Shown: positions 9,249 through 18,394, numbered from the stretch's first letter. The stretch is DNA of 64,000 nt from an uncultured Dehalococcoidia bacterium (GCA_951813255.1 OX638353.1:1-64000), one strand, 5' to 3'. Made by a program: numbers and translations. The notes: generated from the letters alone by a model not told the origin.

Positions 9249-10340
9249 TTGGGAAAGATTAAGGTCGCCGTTATCGGGGCGGGAAATTGTGCTTCCTCTC
9301 TGATTCAAGGCGTATCGAGATATAGAGAGGTGCCGGAGGAGGGTAGGGTACCTGGGTTGATGCACCCCAACTTCGGTGACTATCAAGTAGGGGACATAGA
9401 GTTCGTGGCCGCCTTTGATGTGGACGTCAACAAGGTGGGCAAGGACCTGTCGGAAGCCATCTTCGCGGAGCCCAACAACACTGTGAAGATTGCGGACGTA
9501 CCCTTTATGGGCGTACCCGTCTCCCGAGGCATGACCCACGATGGCATCGGCAAGTACCTGAACGATGTAGTGCAGAAGGCTCCCGGCTCGACTGCGGACA
9601 TCGCGGGCATACTCCGGGAGCGGGACTGCGATGTAGTAATCAACTACCTGCCGGTGGGCAGCGAAGAGGCTACCAAGTGGTATGTGGAGCAGGTGCTAGC
9701 GGCGGGCTGCGCCTTTGTGAACTGCATACCTGTCTTCATCGCGAAGGAGCAGTACTGGGGCCAGCGGTTCCAGCAACGCGGCGTGCCCATCATCGGGGAC
9801 GACATCAAGTCTCAGGTGGGAGCTACCATCACCCACCGCGTCCTCACCCGTCTCTTCGAGGACCGGGGTGTAAAGCTCGACCGCACGTACCAACTGAATT
9901 TCGGTGGCAATACCGACTTCCTCAACATGCTGGAACGGGAGAGGCTGGTCTCCAAGAAGATATCCAAGACCGGCTCGGTGAACTCACAGTTGGAAGTGGA
10001 GCTGCCGGCCGAGAACATCCACATTGGTCCGAGTGACCACGTACCTTGGTTAGACGACCGCAAATGGTGCTACATACGTATGGAAGGGCGAGTTTTCGGC
10101 GACGCGCCCATTAACCTCGAGCTAAAGCTGGAGGTCTGGGACAGCCCCAATTCGGCTGGCGTGGTGGTGGATGCCATACGCGCCTGCAAGGTGGCCTTGG
10201 ACCGGGGCATCAGCGGACCGCTGAAGGGGCCCAGCGCCTACTTTATGAAGTCTCCACCCATCCAATACACCGATGATGTCGCGCGACAGATGGTGCAGGA
10301 CTTCATAGGGGGCGAAGACGTGCCCGACGATCACGCCTAG
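9249..10340 (+). CDS. ino1: Inositol-3-phosphate synthase
   Basis: Converts glucose-6-phosphate to 1L-myo-inositol-1-phosphate with bound NAD. The 363-aa length matches the short prokaryotic form. Visible motifs are the N-terminal Rossmann loop [44 protein letters not shown] and [11 protein letters not shown]. The TTG start at 9249 has GAAAGGAG 7 nt upstream. It heads a three-gene set with a GT4 glycosyltransferase (75 nt downstream) and a CDP-alcohol phosphotransferase. The inositol phosphate made here would be the direct substrate of the third gene. Confidence 0.95.
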   Translation: MGKIKVAVIGAGNCASSLIQGVSRYREVPEEGRVPGLMHPNFGDYQVGDIEFVAAFDVDVNKVGKDLSEAIFAEPNNTVKIADVPFMGVPVSRGMTHDGIGKYLNDVVQKAPGSTADIAGILRERDCDVVINYLPVGSEEATKWYVEQVLAAGCAFVNCIPVFIAKEQYWGQRFQQRGVPIIGDDIKSQVGATITHRVLTRLFEDRGVKLDRTYQLNFGGNTDFLNMLERERLVSKKISKTGSVNSQLEVELPAENIHIGPSDHVPWLDDRKWCYIRMEGRVFGDAPINLELKLEVWDSPNSAGVVVDAIRACKVALDRGISGPLKGPSAYFMKSPPIQYTDDVARQMVQDFIGGEDVPDDHA

Positions 10341-10415
10341 GCAGCCCGGATCCAGCCTGTACTTTAGAATTCGCTGGGGCAGGCCCGTTGATACCAGCGG
10401 GCCGGAGACGCGCAC

Positions 10416-11561
10416 ATGAAAATTGGGCTGGTCTGCCCATACGACCTGACCTGGCCCGGGGGCGTGCTGGCCCACATATCCCAGCTTTCGCGCCAGTTCA
10501 CCCTAATGGGACACGAAGTGAAGATCCTAGCTCCCAACACGCCGGGGCGTGAGCAGGCGAGCGAAGGCGACTATATCCCCATTGGGCGCTCGGTGCCTGT
10601 CCCGTATGGGGGTTCCCTAGCACGCATCTCCCTGTCAGTGGGGTCATACAAGGAGGTGCGCCGGGTACTAGACCGGGAGCAGTTTGACATCGTGCATACG
10701 CACGAGCCAATGGCCCCTGTGTTGCCCTTGTACGCGGTGCAGTACTCGCAGGCCACAAATGTCGGGACTTTTCACGCGTGCTATAGCAGCGCCCGCCGCT
10801 ACCGGCTCACTCATCGGATGCTGCGACGCTGGTTTGACCGACTGGACGGACGCATCGCCGTGTCGTCGGGGGCCTACGAGAACGCCAGCACCTACTTTGA
10901 CAAGGACTTCCGCATAATTCCAAATGGCATAGAACTGGACCGGTTCACCGATGTTCAGCCATTTCCACACTTGCAGGATGGAAAGTTCAACCTGCTATTC
11001 GTGGGGCGCTTGGAGGCGCGCAAGGGTTTGCGCTACCTGCTGGAGGCCTACGGACAGCTGAAGTGGGAGTACCCCCAACTGCGTCTGATAGTCGTTGGGC
11101 CTGGAGGCCTGGATGCTGATTGCTGGCGGGTGATGAGTGAGCGCAACCTTCAAGATGTGGTGTTCACTGGCAGCGTCCCCTCAGGTGACATACCTCGGTA
11201 CTATGCCAGTTGTCACGTGTTCTGTGCTCCTGCGACCGGTCAGGAGAGCTTCGGCATTGTGCTCTTGGAGGCCATGGCCTCGGGCAAACCCATAGTCGCT
11301 GCGCGGAACCGGGGCTATTCGGCAGTGGTGAGCCACGGATATCAGGCCCTGATGGTCCCTCCGAAAGACTCTGAGACACTAGCCTATGCTATCAGGGAGC
11401 TTCTCGAAGCCCCAGAACTGCGGGACCAACTGGCCGCCAATGGGCGCGAAGATGTGCAACGGTACAGCTGGGGCGTCGTGGCCGACGAAGTCATGGACTA
11501 CTACGAAACCCTGCTGCAGAACAGGCGGCGTGCCGGAGGACCGCGGAATGGCGCTGCCTAG
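10416..11561 (+). CDS. GT4 glycosyltransferase, PimA-like (phosphatidylinositol mannosyltransferase-type)
   Basis: The 381-aa product is a two-domain GT-B enzyme of family GT4. The N-terminal domain begins MKIGLVCPYDLTWPGGVLAH, with the glycine loop usual in PimA-type enzymes. The C-terminal donor domain has LLFVGRLEARKGL and the ESFGIVLLEAMASGKP motif that binds the nucleotide-sugar. Placed between ino1 and a phosphatidylinositol phosphate synthase-like gene, the likely acceptor is phosphatidylinositol and the likely donor GDP-mannose. The specificity is inferred from context only. The gene overlaps the next start by 14 nt. Confidence 0.88.
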   Translation: MKIGLVCPYDLTWPGGVLAHISQLSRQFTLMGHEVKILAPNTPGREQASEGDYIPIGRSVPVPYGGSLARISLSVGSYKEVRRVLDREQFDIVHTHEPMAPVLPLYAVQYSQATNVGTFHACYSSARRYRLTHRMLRRWFDRLDGRIAVSSGAYENASTYFDKDFRIIPNGIELDRFTDVQPFPHLQDGKFNLLFVGRLEARKGLRYLLEAYGQLKWEYPQLRLIVVGPGGLDADCWRVMSERNLQDVVFTGSVPSGDIPRYYASCHVFCAPATGQESFGIVLLEAMASGKPIVAARNRGYSAVVSHGYQALMVPPKDSETLAYAIRELLEAPELRDQLAANGREDVQRYSWGVVADEVMDYYETLLQNRRRAGGPRNGAA

Positions 11562-12186
11562 CCGGGAGCAATTGAGAGCGGCTTTACTACGGTACGTGGA
11601 GTTACCAGGCGCGCGCGTTTTCAACCGCTTTGGGTTCACTCCCAATGGCATCACCGTGTTGGGGTTTGCCGTAGCCTGCACCGGAGCGGGGCTGGCCGCC
11701 GCCGGATATCTGTTGGCTGGAGGTCTTGTGTTCCTGTTGGGCAGTGTGTTGGACCTGTTCGATGGGGCCTTGGCGCGGCATACAGGGAAGGCTACCCCCT
11801 TTGGGGCACTGCTGGACTCGGTGCTGGACCGGTTGGGCGAAGCTGCGCTGTTCCTGGGCTTGGCCATATACGCCGTGCGGGAGTTGGATGGGGAGCAGTG
11901 GGTGCTATGGGGCACGTCGCTGGACCGGCTCATGCTGTTCATAGTGACGCTGCTGCTGGCGCTAGTATTTTCCCAAGCGGTCAGCTACGCCCGAGCGAGA
12001 GGTGAGGGGTTGGGCATCGAGACTCGTGCCGGGTTCATGACCCGCCCAGAACGAGTCGTGATTCTAGGTGTATGCGTAGCCGTTGGCTACCCAGAGGTGG
12101 CGATGATTGCCATCGCTGCCGTTTCCGCCCCCACCTTGGTGCAACGGGTGTGGCACATCAAGCGTCAGATAGGTTCTGCATCATAG
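11548..12186 (+). CDS. CDP-alcohol phosphatidyltransferase, phosphatidylinositol phosphate synthase-like
   Basis: A 212-aa integral membrane enzyme. It carries the complete CDP-alcohol phosphotransferase signature D-x2-DG-x2-AR-x8-G-x3-D-x3-D, seen from DLFDGALARHTG through GALLDSVLD. About five hydrophobic segments follow or surround it. The start ATG 11548 has GGAGGA 7 nt upstream and overlaps the end of the GT4 gene. Context (ino1 and a PimA-like enzyme) favours transfer of inositol phosphate to CDP-diacylglycerol. A phosphatidylglycerophosphate synthase role is the alternative. Confidence 0.88.
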   Translation: MALPSREQLRAALLRYVELPGARVFNRFGFTPNGITVLGFAVACTGAGLAAAGYLLAGGLVFLLGSVLDLFDGALARHTGKATPFGALLDSVLDRLGEAALFLGLAIYAVRELDGEQWVLWGTSLDRLMLFIVTLLLALVFSQAVSYARARGEGLGIETRAGFMTRPERVVILGVCVAVGYPEVAMIAIAAVSAPTLVQRVWHIKRQIGSAS

Positions 12187-12362
12187 TCCTGGTTCTCAGG
12201 GGTGTAGATTAACCGAGCGGACGAGTGCTAAACTGCCACGAATCCAGCGCCCCTGGACGTGCGCAACGGGTCCTGAAGTCGCCGCATTGGGGCTATGTGT
12301 ACCATTGCTTCCACGAGGATGTTGGCTCACGCCATTGTCGGGTGGAGGCCTCCGGAGGAGCC

Positions 12363-13055
12363 ATGACTCTCATCCCTGACCGAGAAAAAAACGATCTGAA
12401 GCGCGCCATGCGCACGGACCTCAAGGACAAGGTCTCGATCAAGCTGTACACGCAGCGGGCGAGCGCCCTTGCCGTTCCGGGCCGGGAGTGCCGTTACTGT
12501 GGCGAGACCCAGCAGCTAATGGAAGAGCTTGCTGCCTTGTCGCCCAAGCTGGAACTGGAGATCATCGATGTCTATGCCCAGTCCGAAGAAGCTAGGGAGG
12601 CGGGCATTGAGCGTATTCCGGCGATTGTGCTGGGCGATACCAAGGGTTCGCGGGTCAAGTTCTACGGCATACCCATGGGCCACGAGTTCCCCACGATAAT
12701 CGAGGGGATCAAGACGCTCTCACGGGGAGTCAGTCCTCTCACCATGGACTCCCGGAAGAAACTGAAGCGGGTGAACCACGCGATCCACATCCAGGTGTTT
12801 GTCACACCAAATTGAGGGTTCTGCCCTCAGGTGGCCAGGTTGGCCCACGCAATAGCCATGGAAAACTCGAATATCAAGGCCGATGTGGTAGAGGTCAGTG
12901 AGTTCCCGTCTCTGGGGCAGATGTACTCAGTGCGCTCTGTGCCCCAGACGGTTGTGAACGAGGCCATGCGTTTCACCGGGGCCATCTCCGAGGGGGACTT
13001 CGTGGATAAAGTTGTGCAATTGGGTGTCCGAGAGAATGAGGACGCCAAGTCTTGA
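12363..13055 (+). CDS. Selenocysteine-containing protein disulfide oxidoreductase (two glutaredoxin-like domains, UGFC active site)
   Basis: This is one gene interrupted by an in-frame TGA at 12813-12815. Read through, it gives 230 aa, the usual length of the archaeal/bacterial PDO family, which has two thioredoxin folds. Domain 1 carries CRYC (Cys43, Cys46). Domain 2 carries VFVTPN-U151-GFC154-PQVARLAH, where relatives have CxxC. The cis-proline segment VRSVPQTVVNE follows. No frame change is needed across the TGA, and homology to the family continues on both sides. A hairpin lies 16-33 nt after the UGA, and tRNA-Sec and selD are in the window. The ATG at 12363 follows GGAGGAGCC. It would act as a cytoplasmic dithiol/selenothiol oxidoreductase. 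A TGC-to-TGA nonsense mutation is the alternative but unlikely given two further such genes nearby. Confidence 0.9.
12831..12848 (+). promoter_or_regulatory. Candidate bacterial SECIS hairpin of the disulfide oxidoreductase gene
   Basis: GTGGCC (12831-12836) pairs with GGCC-C-AC (12842-12848, one bulged C) around a 5-nt loop AGGTT. The loop GG lies 23-24 nt after the UGA. A GG(U) in a small apical loop at this distance is what SelB recognises in known bacterial SECIS elements. Confidence 0.65.
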
Positions 13056-13124
13056 AGGGCATGCGGCTAAGACTGGTACCTAGCGATATGGGAAACAATC
13101 GGTACATCGAAGCGGGAGTTACTG

Positions 13125-13601
13125 GTGAGAGAGCTTGAAGGTGACCATCAGGGGCAAGGCTTACGCATAGCTGTCGTGGCCGCTAGGTTCAATCAGTTCA
13201 TCACCGGCCTGCTGCTGGAAGGTGTGCGCAACGGCTTATGCACCCACGGTGTGCGGGAAGAAGATACCGTGCTGCTGCGGGTGCCGGGAGCCTTCGAGCT
13301 TCCCCTGGTGGCCAAGACCCTAGCTGGCTCCGGACGCTATGACGCAGTGGTCTGCTTGGGGGCGGTCATCCGGGGTGAAACGACTCACTACGACTTGGTA
13401 AGCGGACAAGCAGCATCGGGGATAACATCAGCATCTCTCGAGACCCAGGTACCTGTGATCTTTGGCGTACTCACCACTGAGAACATCGACCAAGCCATCA
13501 ATCGCGCCGGTGGCAAGATGGGGAACATTGGCTATGATGCCGCACTGTCGGCAATTGAGATGGCGAACCTTATGCGCCAGGTTAGGGACTTGGAGCCGTA
13601 G
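13125..13601 (+). CDS. ribH: 6,7-dimethyl-8-ribityllumazine synthase
   Basis: RibH condenses the ribityl-aminouracil with dihydroxybutanone phosphate, the penultimate step of riboflavin synthesis. The 158-aa product shows VAARFNQFIT, the substrate-binding VPGAFELPLVAK, and GAVIRGETTHYDLVSG with the catalytic His. The GTG start at 13125 is preceded by GGGAG. It stands alone here, without other rib genes, 70 nt after the selenoprotein gene. FMN-riboswitch features were not seen upstream. Confidence 0.95.
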   Translation: MRELEGDHQGQGLRIAVVAARFNQFITGLLLEGVRNGLCTHGVREEDTVLLRVPGAFELPLVAKTLAGSGRYDAVVCLGAVIRGETTHYDLVSGQAASGITSASLETQVPVIFGVLTTENIDQAINRAGGKMGNIGYDAALSAIEMANLMRQVRDLEP

Positions 13602-13616
13602 CCCGACCCGTGTGTC

Positions 13617-13643
13617 GCCCCCATCTCGCGTTATCATGGGGGC
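13617..13643 (+). terminator. Hairpin after ribH
   Basis: GCCCCCAT (13617-13624) pairs perfectly with ATGGGGGC (13636-13643) around an 11-nt loop. It is 16 nt after the ribH stop. No T-tract follows, so it may end transcription with Rho or only protect the 3' end. Confidence 0.4.
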
Positions 13644-13779
13644 CAATTAGGCGCAGGTGGGGGCTCCTGTCAGACGTCTACCCTTAAGCGTCTACCTTAT
13701 TGATGGTCATTGTAGTCTTCATGTAGGTAGCTTGCTTTTGTGTCAATATGACTGACGCTGGAGGCGCATGGCGATGCGA

Positions 13780-13809
13780 TTGACCGTCGGTCACGACCGA
13801 TGCTAAGAT
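13780..13809 (+). promoter_or_regulatory. Candidate promoter of the thiamine operon
   Basis: A -35 TTGACC (13780-13785) and -10 TAAGAT (13804-13809) with an 18-nt spacer lie just upstream of the TPP riboswitch. Confidence 0.5.
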
Positions 13810-13835
13810 GCGGATTGATAAGTGAATAATCTAGT

Positions 13836-13935
13836 CCCAGCGGGAGCTTGGTGGAGCCGGGCTGAGAGGCCCCGACGGATTCGGGGCGACCGCTAGAACC
13901 TGATCCGGGTAATGCCGGCGAAGGGAGTTGGCTGC
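13836..13935 (+). promoter_or_regulatory. TPP (thiamine pyrophosphate) riboswitch, THI element
   Basis: The conserved pieces occur in the right order and spacing: GGGAGC, GGGCTGAGAGG, GAACCTGATCCGG, GTAATGCCGGCGAAGGGA. It precedes a clear intrinsic terminator and then thiG. The expected mode is premature termination when TPP is bound, lowering expression of thiGES. Confidence 0.96.
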
Positions 13936-13937
13936 TC

Positions 13938-13968
13938 GCCGTCAGGCTCCCTGACGGCTTTTTCTTTT
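13938..13968 (+). terminator. Riboswitch-controlled Rho-independent terminator
   Basis: GCCGTCAGG (13938-13946) pairs with CCTGACGGC (13950-13958) around a CTC loop and is followed by TTTTTCTTTT. It lies between the TPP aptamer and thiG, the usual expression platform. Confidence 0.9.
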
Positions 13969-13998
13969 CCGGACAGGATGGGCGCAAGGAGCGGAGCC

Positions 13999-14787
13999 AT
14001 GGCTGATGACCTGGTGATTGCCGACAAGACCTTCAAGTCCCGCTTGATCGTGGGTACTGGACGCTACCGCACCATGGAGGAAATGGTCGACGCGATCGAT
14101 GCGTCGGGCACGGAGATGGTGACAGTGGCGATTCGCCGTCTCGACTTGGACAACCCTGCCGAGAAGACGATTCTCGACTACATCGACTGGACCAAGTACA
14201 ACATCCTGCCCAACACCGCGGGTTGTAAGACTGTAGAAGAGGCCCTGTTCGTGGCCCGGTTGGGACGACAGGTGTCGCAGAGCAACTGGGTCAAGCTGGA
14301 GGTTATTCCAGACGCGAGCTATCTGCTGCCCGATCCCATCGGCACGTTGGAAGCGGCGCAACTGCTGGTGAAAGAGGGCTTCATAGTGCTTCCCTACATC
14401 CATGCGGATCCTGTGTTGGCCAAGAGGCTGGAGGAAGCGGGCTGCGCCACGGTCATGCCTCTGGGTTCTGCTATTGGGTCCGGACAAGGGATACACACTG
14501 CCGAAGAGATACGCATCATAGTCGAGCAGGCCCGCGTGCCCGTGGTGGTGGACGCTGGCTTGGGCGTCCCCTCTGACGCGTCGGAGGCTTTGGAGATGGG
14601 GGCGGATGCCGTACTGGTGAATACGGCCATTGCCCAAGCGCAAGACCCCACTCTGATGGCGCAAGCGTTCTGCAAGGGTGTGGAAGCCGGACGGGAGGCC
14701 TATGTCGCGGGGCGTATACCGCGACGGGCTTCGGCGGCTGCCAGCAGTCCTACCGTCGACGTGCCCCAACCGGTGGCCGCTAACTAA
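13999..14787 (+). CDS. thiG: Thiazole synthase
   Basis: ThiG forms the thiazole phosphate ring of thiamine from deoxyxylulose phosphate, dehydroglycine and ThiS-thiocarboxylate. The 262-aa product carries [27 protein letters not shown], the active lysine segment WVKLEVIPD, and [23 protein letters not shown] phosphate binding (read here as [20 protein letters not shown]). ATG 13999 with AAGGAG upstream is chosen. A longer frame from 13912 runs through the riboswitch and terminator and is not credible. It is the first gene of thiG-thiE-thiS. Confidence 0.96.
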   Translation: MADDLVIADKTFKSRLIVGTGRYRTMEEMVDAIDASGTEMVTVAIRRLDLDNPAEKTILDYIDWTKYNILPNTAGCKTVEEALFVARLGRQVSQSNWVKLEVIPDASYLLPDPIGTLEAAQLLVKEGFIVLPYIHADPVLAKRLEEAGCATVMPLGSAIGSGQGIHTAEEIRIIVEQARVPVVVDAGLGVPSDASEALEMGADAVLVNTAIAQAQDPTLMAQAFCKGVEAGREAYVAGRIPRRASAAASSPTVDVPQPVAAN

Positions 14788-14791
14788 GGCC

Positions 14792-15460
14792 ATGAACGCC
14801 CTGCCGACTCCAATCTTGTGCCTCGTCACCGACCGGGCGGCGCGTCGAGAGGCCGCCCTGGAGGCGGCTGTTGTGGCTGCCGTTGAGGGTGGGGTGGATA
14901 TGGTGCAGTTGCGCAAGAAGGACCTGCCAGGGCGCGCTCTGCTGGAGGTGGGCCAGAGGCTGAAGAGGGCTATAGAAGGGCGGGCCCTGCTCATCATTAA
15001 CGAGCGAGTGGACGTGGCGCAGGCCTGTGATGCCGACGGGGTGCAATTGGGCGAGGATGGCCTGCCAGTTCCGGTGGTGCGCCGCCTACTGGGTGAGGGT
15101 AAGCTCATAGGGCGCTCGGTACATAGTGTGGAAGCCGCGATGCAGGCTCAGAGCGAGGGGGCCGACTTCCTGGTGGTGGGGACCATTTTCACCACTGGCT
15201 CTCACCCTGGGGCGAAGCCTGCCGGGGTTGGACTGCTGGCTGAGGTTGCGCAGCAGGTGCAAGTGCCCTTCCTAGGCATCGGAGGGATCACTGCGGGAAA
15301 CGTCCCGGATGTCATGCGAGCGGGGTCGTCAGGGGCAGCACTCATAAGCGCGATACTCTCTGCACCTGACCCCAAGGAGGCGGCTGCTCACATCAAGGGG
15401 CGGATGAGGGCTGCTTTGGGACGAGCGCCGGAGGCTTCCAGGAGAGGTCATGGCAGTTAA
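14792..15460 (+). CDS. thiE: Thiamine-phosphate synthase
   Basis: ThiE joins the HMP pyrimidine diphosphate to thiazole phosphate to give thiamine phosphate. The product is a 222-aa TIM barrel with LCLVTDR, VQLRKKDLPGRALLE, the IINERVDVAQACDADGVQLG segment, RSVHSVEAA and the phosphate-binding FLGIGGITAGNV. The ATG at 14792 lies 4 nt after the thiG stop. It overlaps thiS by 11 nt, so the three genes are tightly coupled. Confidence 0.95.
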   Translation: MNALPTPILCLVTDRAARREAALEAAVVAAVEGGVDMVQLRKKDLPGRALLEVGQRLKRAIEGRALLIINERVDVAQACDADGVQLGEDGLPVPVVRRLLGEGKLIGRSVHSVEAAMQAQSEGADFLVVGTIFTTGSHPGAKPAGVGLLAEVAQQVQVPFLGIGGITAGNVPDVMRAGSSGAALISAILSAPDPKEAAAHIKGRMRAALGRAPEASRRGHGS

Positions 15461-15656
15461 TCTGACGGTCAACGGGAAACCACGGGAGATTGAAGGCAGT
15501 CAGGAGTTGCTGGCTTTTTTGGAGGGGTTGGGCGTTAACCTGAACTTCATTGCCGTGGCTTACAACGGCGAGGTGCTGGACAAGGACGACTTCCCTAGCG
15601 TGACCTTAAATGAGGGGGATGTGCTGGAGATTGTCAGACCAGTGGGTGGGGGCTGA
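15450..15656 (+). CDS. thiS: Sulfur carrier protein ThiS
   Basis: A 68-aa ubiquitin-fold sulfur carrier. It starts MAVNLTVNGKPREIEG and ends in the required Gly-Gly(-Gly), VGGG, which is adenylated and turned into a thiocarboxylate that feeds ThiG. AGGAGAGGTC precedes the ATG inside the end of thiE. The ThiF-type activating enzyme and thiH/thiO are not in the window. The gene ends 4 nt before the convergent selD stop. Confidence 0.93.
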   Translation: MAVNLTVNGKPREIEGSQELLAFLEGLGVNLNFIAVAYNGEVLDKDDFPSVTLNEGDVLEIVRPVGGG

Positions 15657-15659
15657 AGG

Positions 15660-16706
15660 TTAAGACAGCACCTCAATCTTTGGTTCTGGTCCGTCTGTAA
15701 TCTCGCCCACTACCCGAGCACCCTCCACGCTCCGCGCCTGCAGCTCTCCAAGCAACTGCTCCACCTTCTCCGGCGCCACTGCGATCAGCAGGCCGCCCGA
15801 TGTCTGGGCGTCGCAGAGTAGCAGTTTGTCTTCGTCCGATAGGTTGGAGTGCCATCGGGTGATGGCTTCCACGCCACTGAGGTTGCGATGGGTGCCTCCG
15901 GGGGCGACTCCTTTTGCAAGCAGGTCAGCGACCCCGGGAAGGACGGGGATCTTGCCGAGGTGAATGCGGGCACCAACCCCACTGCCCCGCACCATGCCTT
16001 CCAAGTGGCCCATAAGTCCAAAGCCGGTGATATCGGTGCATGCGTGGGGGCCTACTTGCATCATGGCCTCTGACGCACGCTGATTGAGAGTGGCCATGGT
16101 ATCGACGGCACCTTGGAGTACGACGTCGGAAACAGCCGCTTGTTTGGCTGCGGTGGTGATTACGCCGGTACCAAGGGGCTTGGTGAGCACGAGTTGGTCG
16201 CCGGGCTTGGCGCCGGCGTTGGTCACCTGCTGGCCGGGGGTGACGGTGCCGACTACGGCCATGCCATACTTTGGCTCTTCGTCGTCCACGGTGTGCCCGC
16301 CGACGATGAGGCAGGAGGCCTCTTGGGCTTTGGCGTAGCCTCCCTTAAGGATGTCCCCTAGGATCTCCTTGGGGAGGCTGTTGGGAAAGCCAACGATGTT
16401 AAGGGCGAGCAGGGGCTTGCCTCCCATGGCGTAGACATCACTGAGGGCATTGGCGGCGGCGATGGCGCCGAAGTCGTAGGGGTCGTCTACCACGGGGGGG
16501 AAGAAGTCCATGGTGAACACCAAGGCCAGATTGTCCTGCAGGCGGAAGACACCCGCGTCATCACCAGTCTCTGTTCCTACGAGGAGGTCGGGGTGCTGGA
16601 TCAGGGGAAGGTCTTTCAGGACCTGCACGAGGTCCTCTCTACTGATCTTGGCCGCTCAACCGGCGCAGTGAGAAAGCTGGGTCAATCGGACCTGCTGGCT
16701 CTGCAT
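15660..16706 (-). CDS. selD: Selenide, water dikinase, itself a selenoprotein (Sec17)
   Basis: SelD makes selenophosphate from selenide and ATP, the selenium donor for tRNA-Sec charging. The product is 348 aa if the in-frame TGA at 16658-16656 is read as selenocysteine. Upstream of it the frame reads MQSQQVRLTQLSHCAG, then U17, then AAKISREDLVQVLKDLP. This CxGUxxK region is the known SelD catalytic site, where Sec or Cys is used. VFTMDFFPPVVDDPYDFG and ITGFGLMGHLEGM confirm the family. A call that begins at the GTG 16628 misses the active site. The ATG at 16706 has AGGAGAGGT directly upstream. The gene converges on thiS. Confidence 0.96.
16618..16636 (-). promoter_or_regulatory. Candidate SECIS hairpin of selD
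   Basis: On the minus strand AGGACCT (16636-16630) pairs perfectly with AGGTCCT (16624-16618) around the loop CGTGC. It starts 20 nt after the UGA. The loop lacks the GG seen in the other two elements, so the exact recognised form is uncertain. Confidence 0.5.
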
Positions 16707-16902
16707 ACCTCTCCTGTGGTGTTGGGTCTACGTAGTTGCAGGGTCATTATATGTCTTTGGGTGTATCCGGCCTGCGGGCTGGCCTTGGCGTTTCCGGCGT
16801 GAGCATGCTGTTTTCAGAAGTCTATCGAGCGCACAAGACGGAAATGTGACTGCGCTGCTCTTGCCTCCCCGTGCGCTGTTTCATACGGAATGCGTGGTAG
16901 GG

Positions 16903-18189
16903 CTAGCACCCAGGGCTAGGCACTGATAGCTCGTTCCAGTTCGCAGCGTCCATCATGCGGGCCCAGTGGTTGTAGAAGCCGCGGCCGTTCATCTCACTGA
17001 AGCGGTAGTCGCTCTTCCATGCCATCAAGTCTTCATTGAAACCTTCGTGGCCGATCCCCATGCCCACGTTGACCCAAGAGCGGCGAGACACCGTGCCCCG
17101 GCAGGTCTGGGTGCATTCCTGCCAGTTGTCCATGTCGTCGACCTCGAAGGTCCCGGAGGGGCTGAAGGTACGGATGCCTGTCAGCCGGATGGCTTCCTTC
17201 ACGTCAGGCGGGGCGTCCCGGTCGGTGAAGAGCCAAGACCATATCTCGATTTTGTCGGGGCCTCGGGGCTGCCAAAGCCGGAAGCTGCGGGTGTTGGAAC
17301 GCAGGATGGAGAAGTTGGGGAAGACGGTCCCCACGATGGGATTGACCAAGGGGAGGCGTGGCCCCAAGCGTTTATTTACCTCTGGGAGGATGCTCTCCTC
17401 GTAGGCGTTCAACTCAGGAATTGGGAGGTCGACGGGCTCCCCAGGTCCGGTGCTGTTGATGCAATGCCCCATGCCGGGGTAAATCATCATTCCGGCGTTG
17501 GTCGGCCTCACGCGGAAGTTGCCCCCAAAACCCGTCTGTATGGCCGACAGGTGGGTCCAGCCAACGTGATAGGGGTCGCCGCCAAAGCTTTCAGAGGGGA
17601 ACTTCCAGTTGCAGGACAGAGTCCATTTGTGTACCCCGCCGATGACCTCGATGCCGCCCTCGCGCCGGTCGAAGAAGCAATCCAGGTACCAAGCCATCTC
17701 GCCCAAGTAGTCGAGGAGGGAGGGTGCGTTGGCGTCGAAGGTGGCGAACACCAGCCCCTTGTAACTGTCCAACTGGGCCACGGGAGCCAGACCCCACTTG
17801 GAGGTATCAAGCTCGTCGTAGTAGGCCTCCTTGAGGCTGGGAACGGCGATGAGCTTGCCGTCGTTGCCGTAGGTCCAGCCGTGGTAGGCGCACACAAAGG
17901 CGGAGGCGTTGCCTTCGTCTGCCCGGCAGACGCGGTTGCCCCGGTGGCGGCAGACGTTGAGGAATGCCCGGATGATGCCATCATGGCCTCGGACGACCAG
18001 CACTGGGTCCTCGCCCATGTAGGTGGAGAAGAAGTCGCCGGGGTTGGGGATCTGGCTTTCGTGGCAGAGGAAGAGCCAGCAGCGGGCGAAAATCTGCTCC
18101 AGTTCCTGCTGATAGATTTCGGGGTCGATGAAGATGCTGCGGCTCACCAAGCCTTGGGGGTTCACCAGTTCTTTGGCCGTTGTGGTCAT
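16903..18189 (-). CDS. Rieske non-heme iron aromatic ring-hydroxylating oxygenase, alpha subunit
   Basis: A 428-aa oxygenase large subunit. The Rieske 2Fe-2S ligands are seen in [10 protein letters not shown] and CAYHGWTYG. The mononuclear iron site lies in [11 protein letters not shown]. Such enzymes hydroxylate aromatic or related rings with electrons from a reductase, which is not in the window. The ATG 18189 (MTTTAKELV) is chosen because AAAGGA lies 9 nt upstream; an upstream in-frame ATG at 18219 lacks a site. A second Rieske oxygenase starts divergently at 18395, so the 205-nt gap should hold both promoters. Confidence 0.93.
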   Translation of the reverse strand: MTTTAKELVNPQGLVSRSIFIDPEIYQQELEQIFARCWLFLCHESQIPNPGDFFSTYMGEDPVLVVRGHDGIIRAFLNVCRHRGNRVCRADEGNASAFVCAYHGWTYGNDGKLIAVPSLKEAYYDELDTSKWGLAPVAQLDSYKGLVFATFDANAPSLLDYLGEMAWYLDCFFDRREGGIEVIGGVHKWTLSCNWKFPSESFGGDPYHVGWTHLSAIQTGFGGNFRVRPTNAGMMIYPGMGHCINSTGPGEPVDLPIPELNAYEESILPEVNKRLGPRLPLVNPIVGTVFPNFSILRSNTRSFRLWQPRGPDKIEIWSWLFTDRDAPPDVKEAIRLTGIRTFSPSGTFEVDDMDNWQECTQTCRGTVSRRSWVNVGMGIGHEGFNEDLMAWKSDYRFSEMNGRGFYNHWARMMDAANWNELSVPSPGC

Positions 18190-18394
18190 GGTTGCCGTCC
18201 TTTCGGGGTGTGGCTGCATGCATGCCTCACGTATGCGGTGATGTTAGCAGATTTAGGGTGGGGCTGGGTAATGTGGGACGGAAGAAGGTGTCGCACCAAG
18301 TTGGACTTCTAGGCAAACCCCACAAGCGGTTATATGATGCGCCCAACCTAGGGATTTCTGGCAGCACACTCACTCGAGCGGGAGGGCCGGGCTC

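Noticed and set aside
12203..12230. GAGTGCTAA half-site resembling a CIRCE (HrcA) element upstream of the disulfide oxidoreductase
   Set aside because: The matching TTAGCACTC half nine bases upstream is absent.
12813..12815. Explaining the in-frame TGA of the disulfide oxidoreductase as a frameshift
   Set aside because: Both sides are in the same frame, so no insertion or deletion is involved; only a codon change or recoding fits.
13912..13998. N-terminal extension of thiG
   Set aside because: It would be translated from the TPP aptamer and the terminator; ATG 13999 has a proper ribosome binding site.
16966..18312. 448-codon plus-strand open frame
   Set aside because: Antisense to a clear Rieske oxygenase gene with intact metal ligands.
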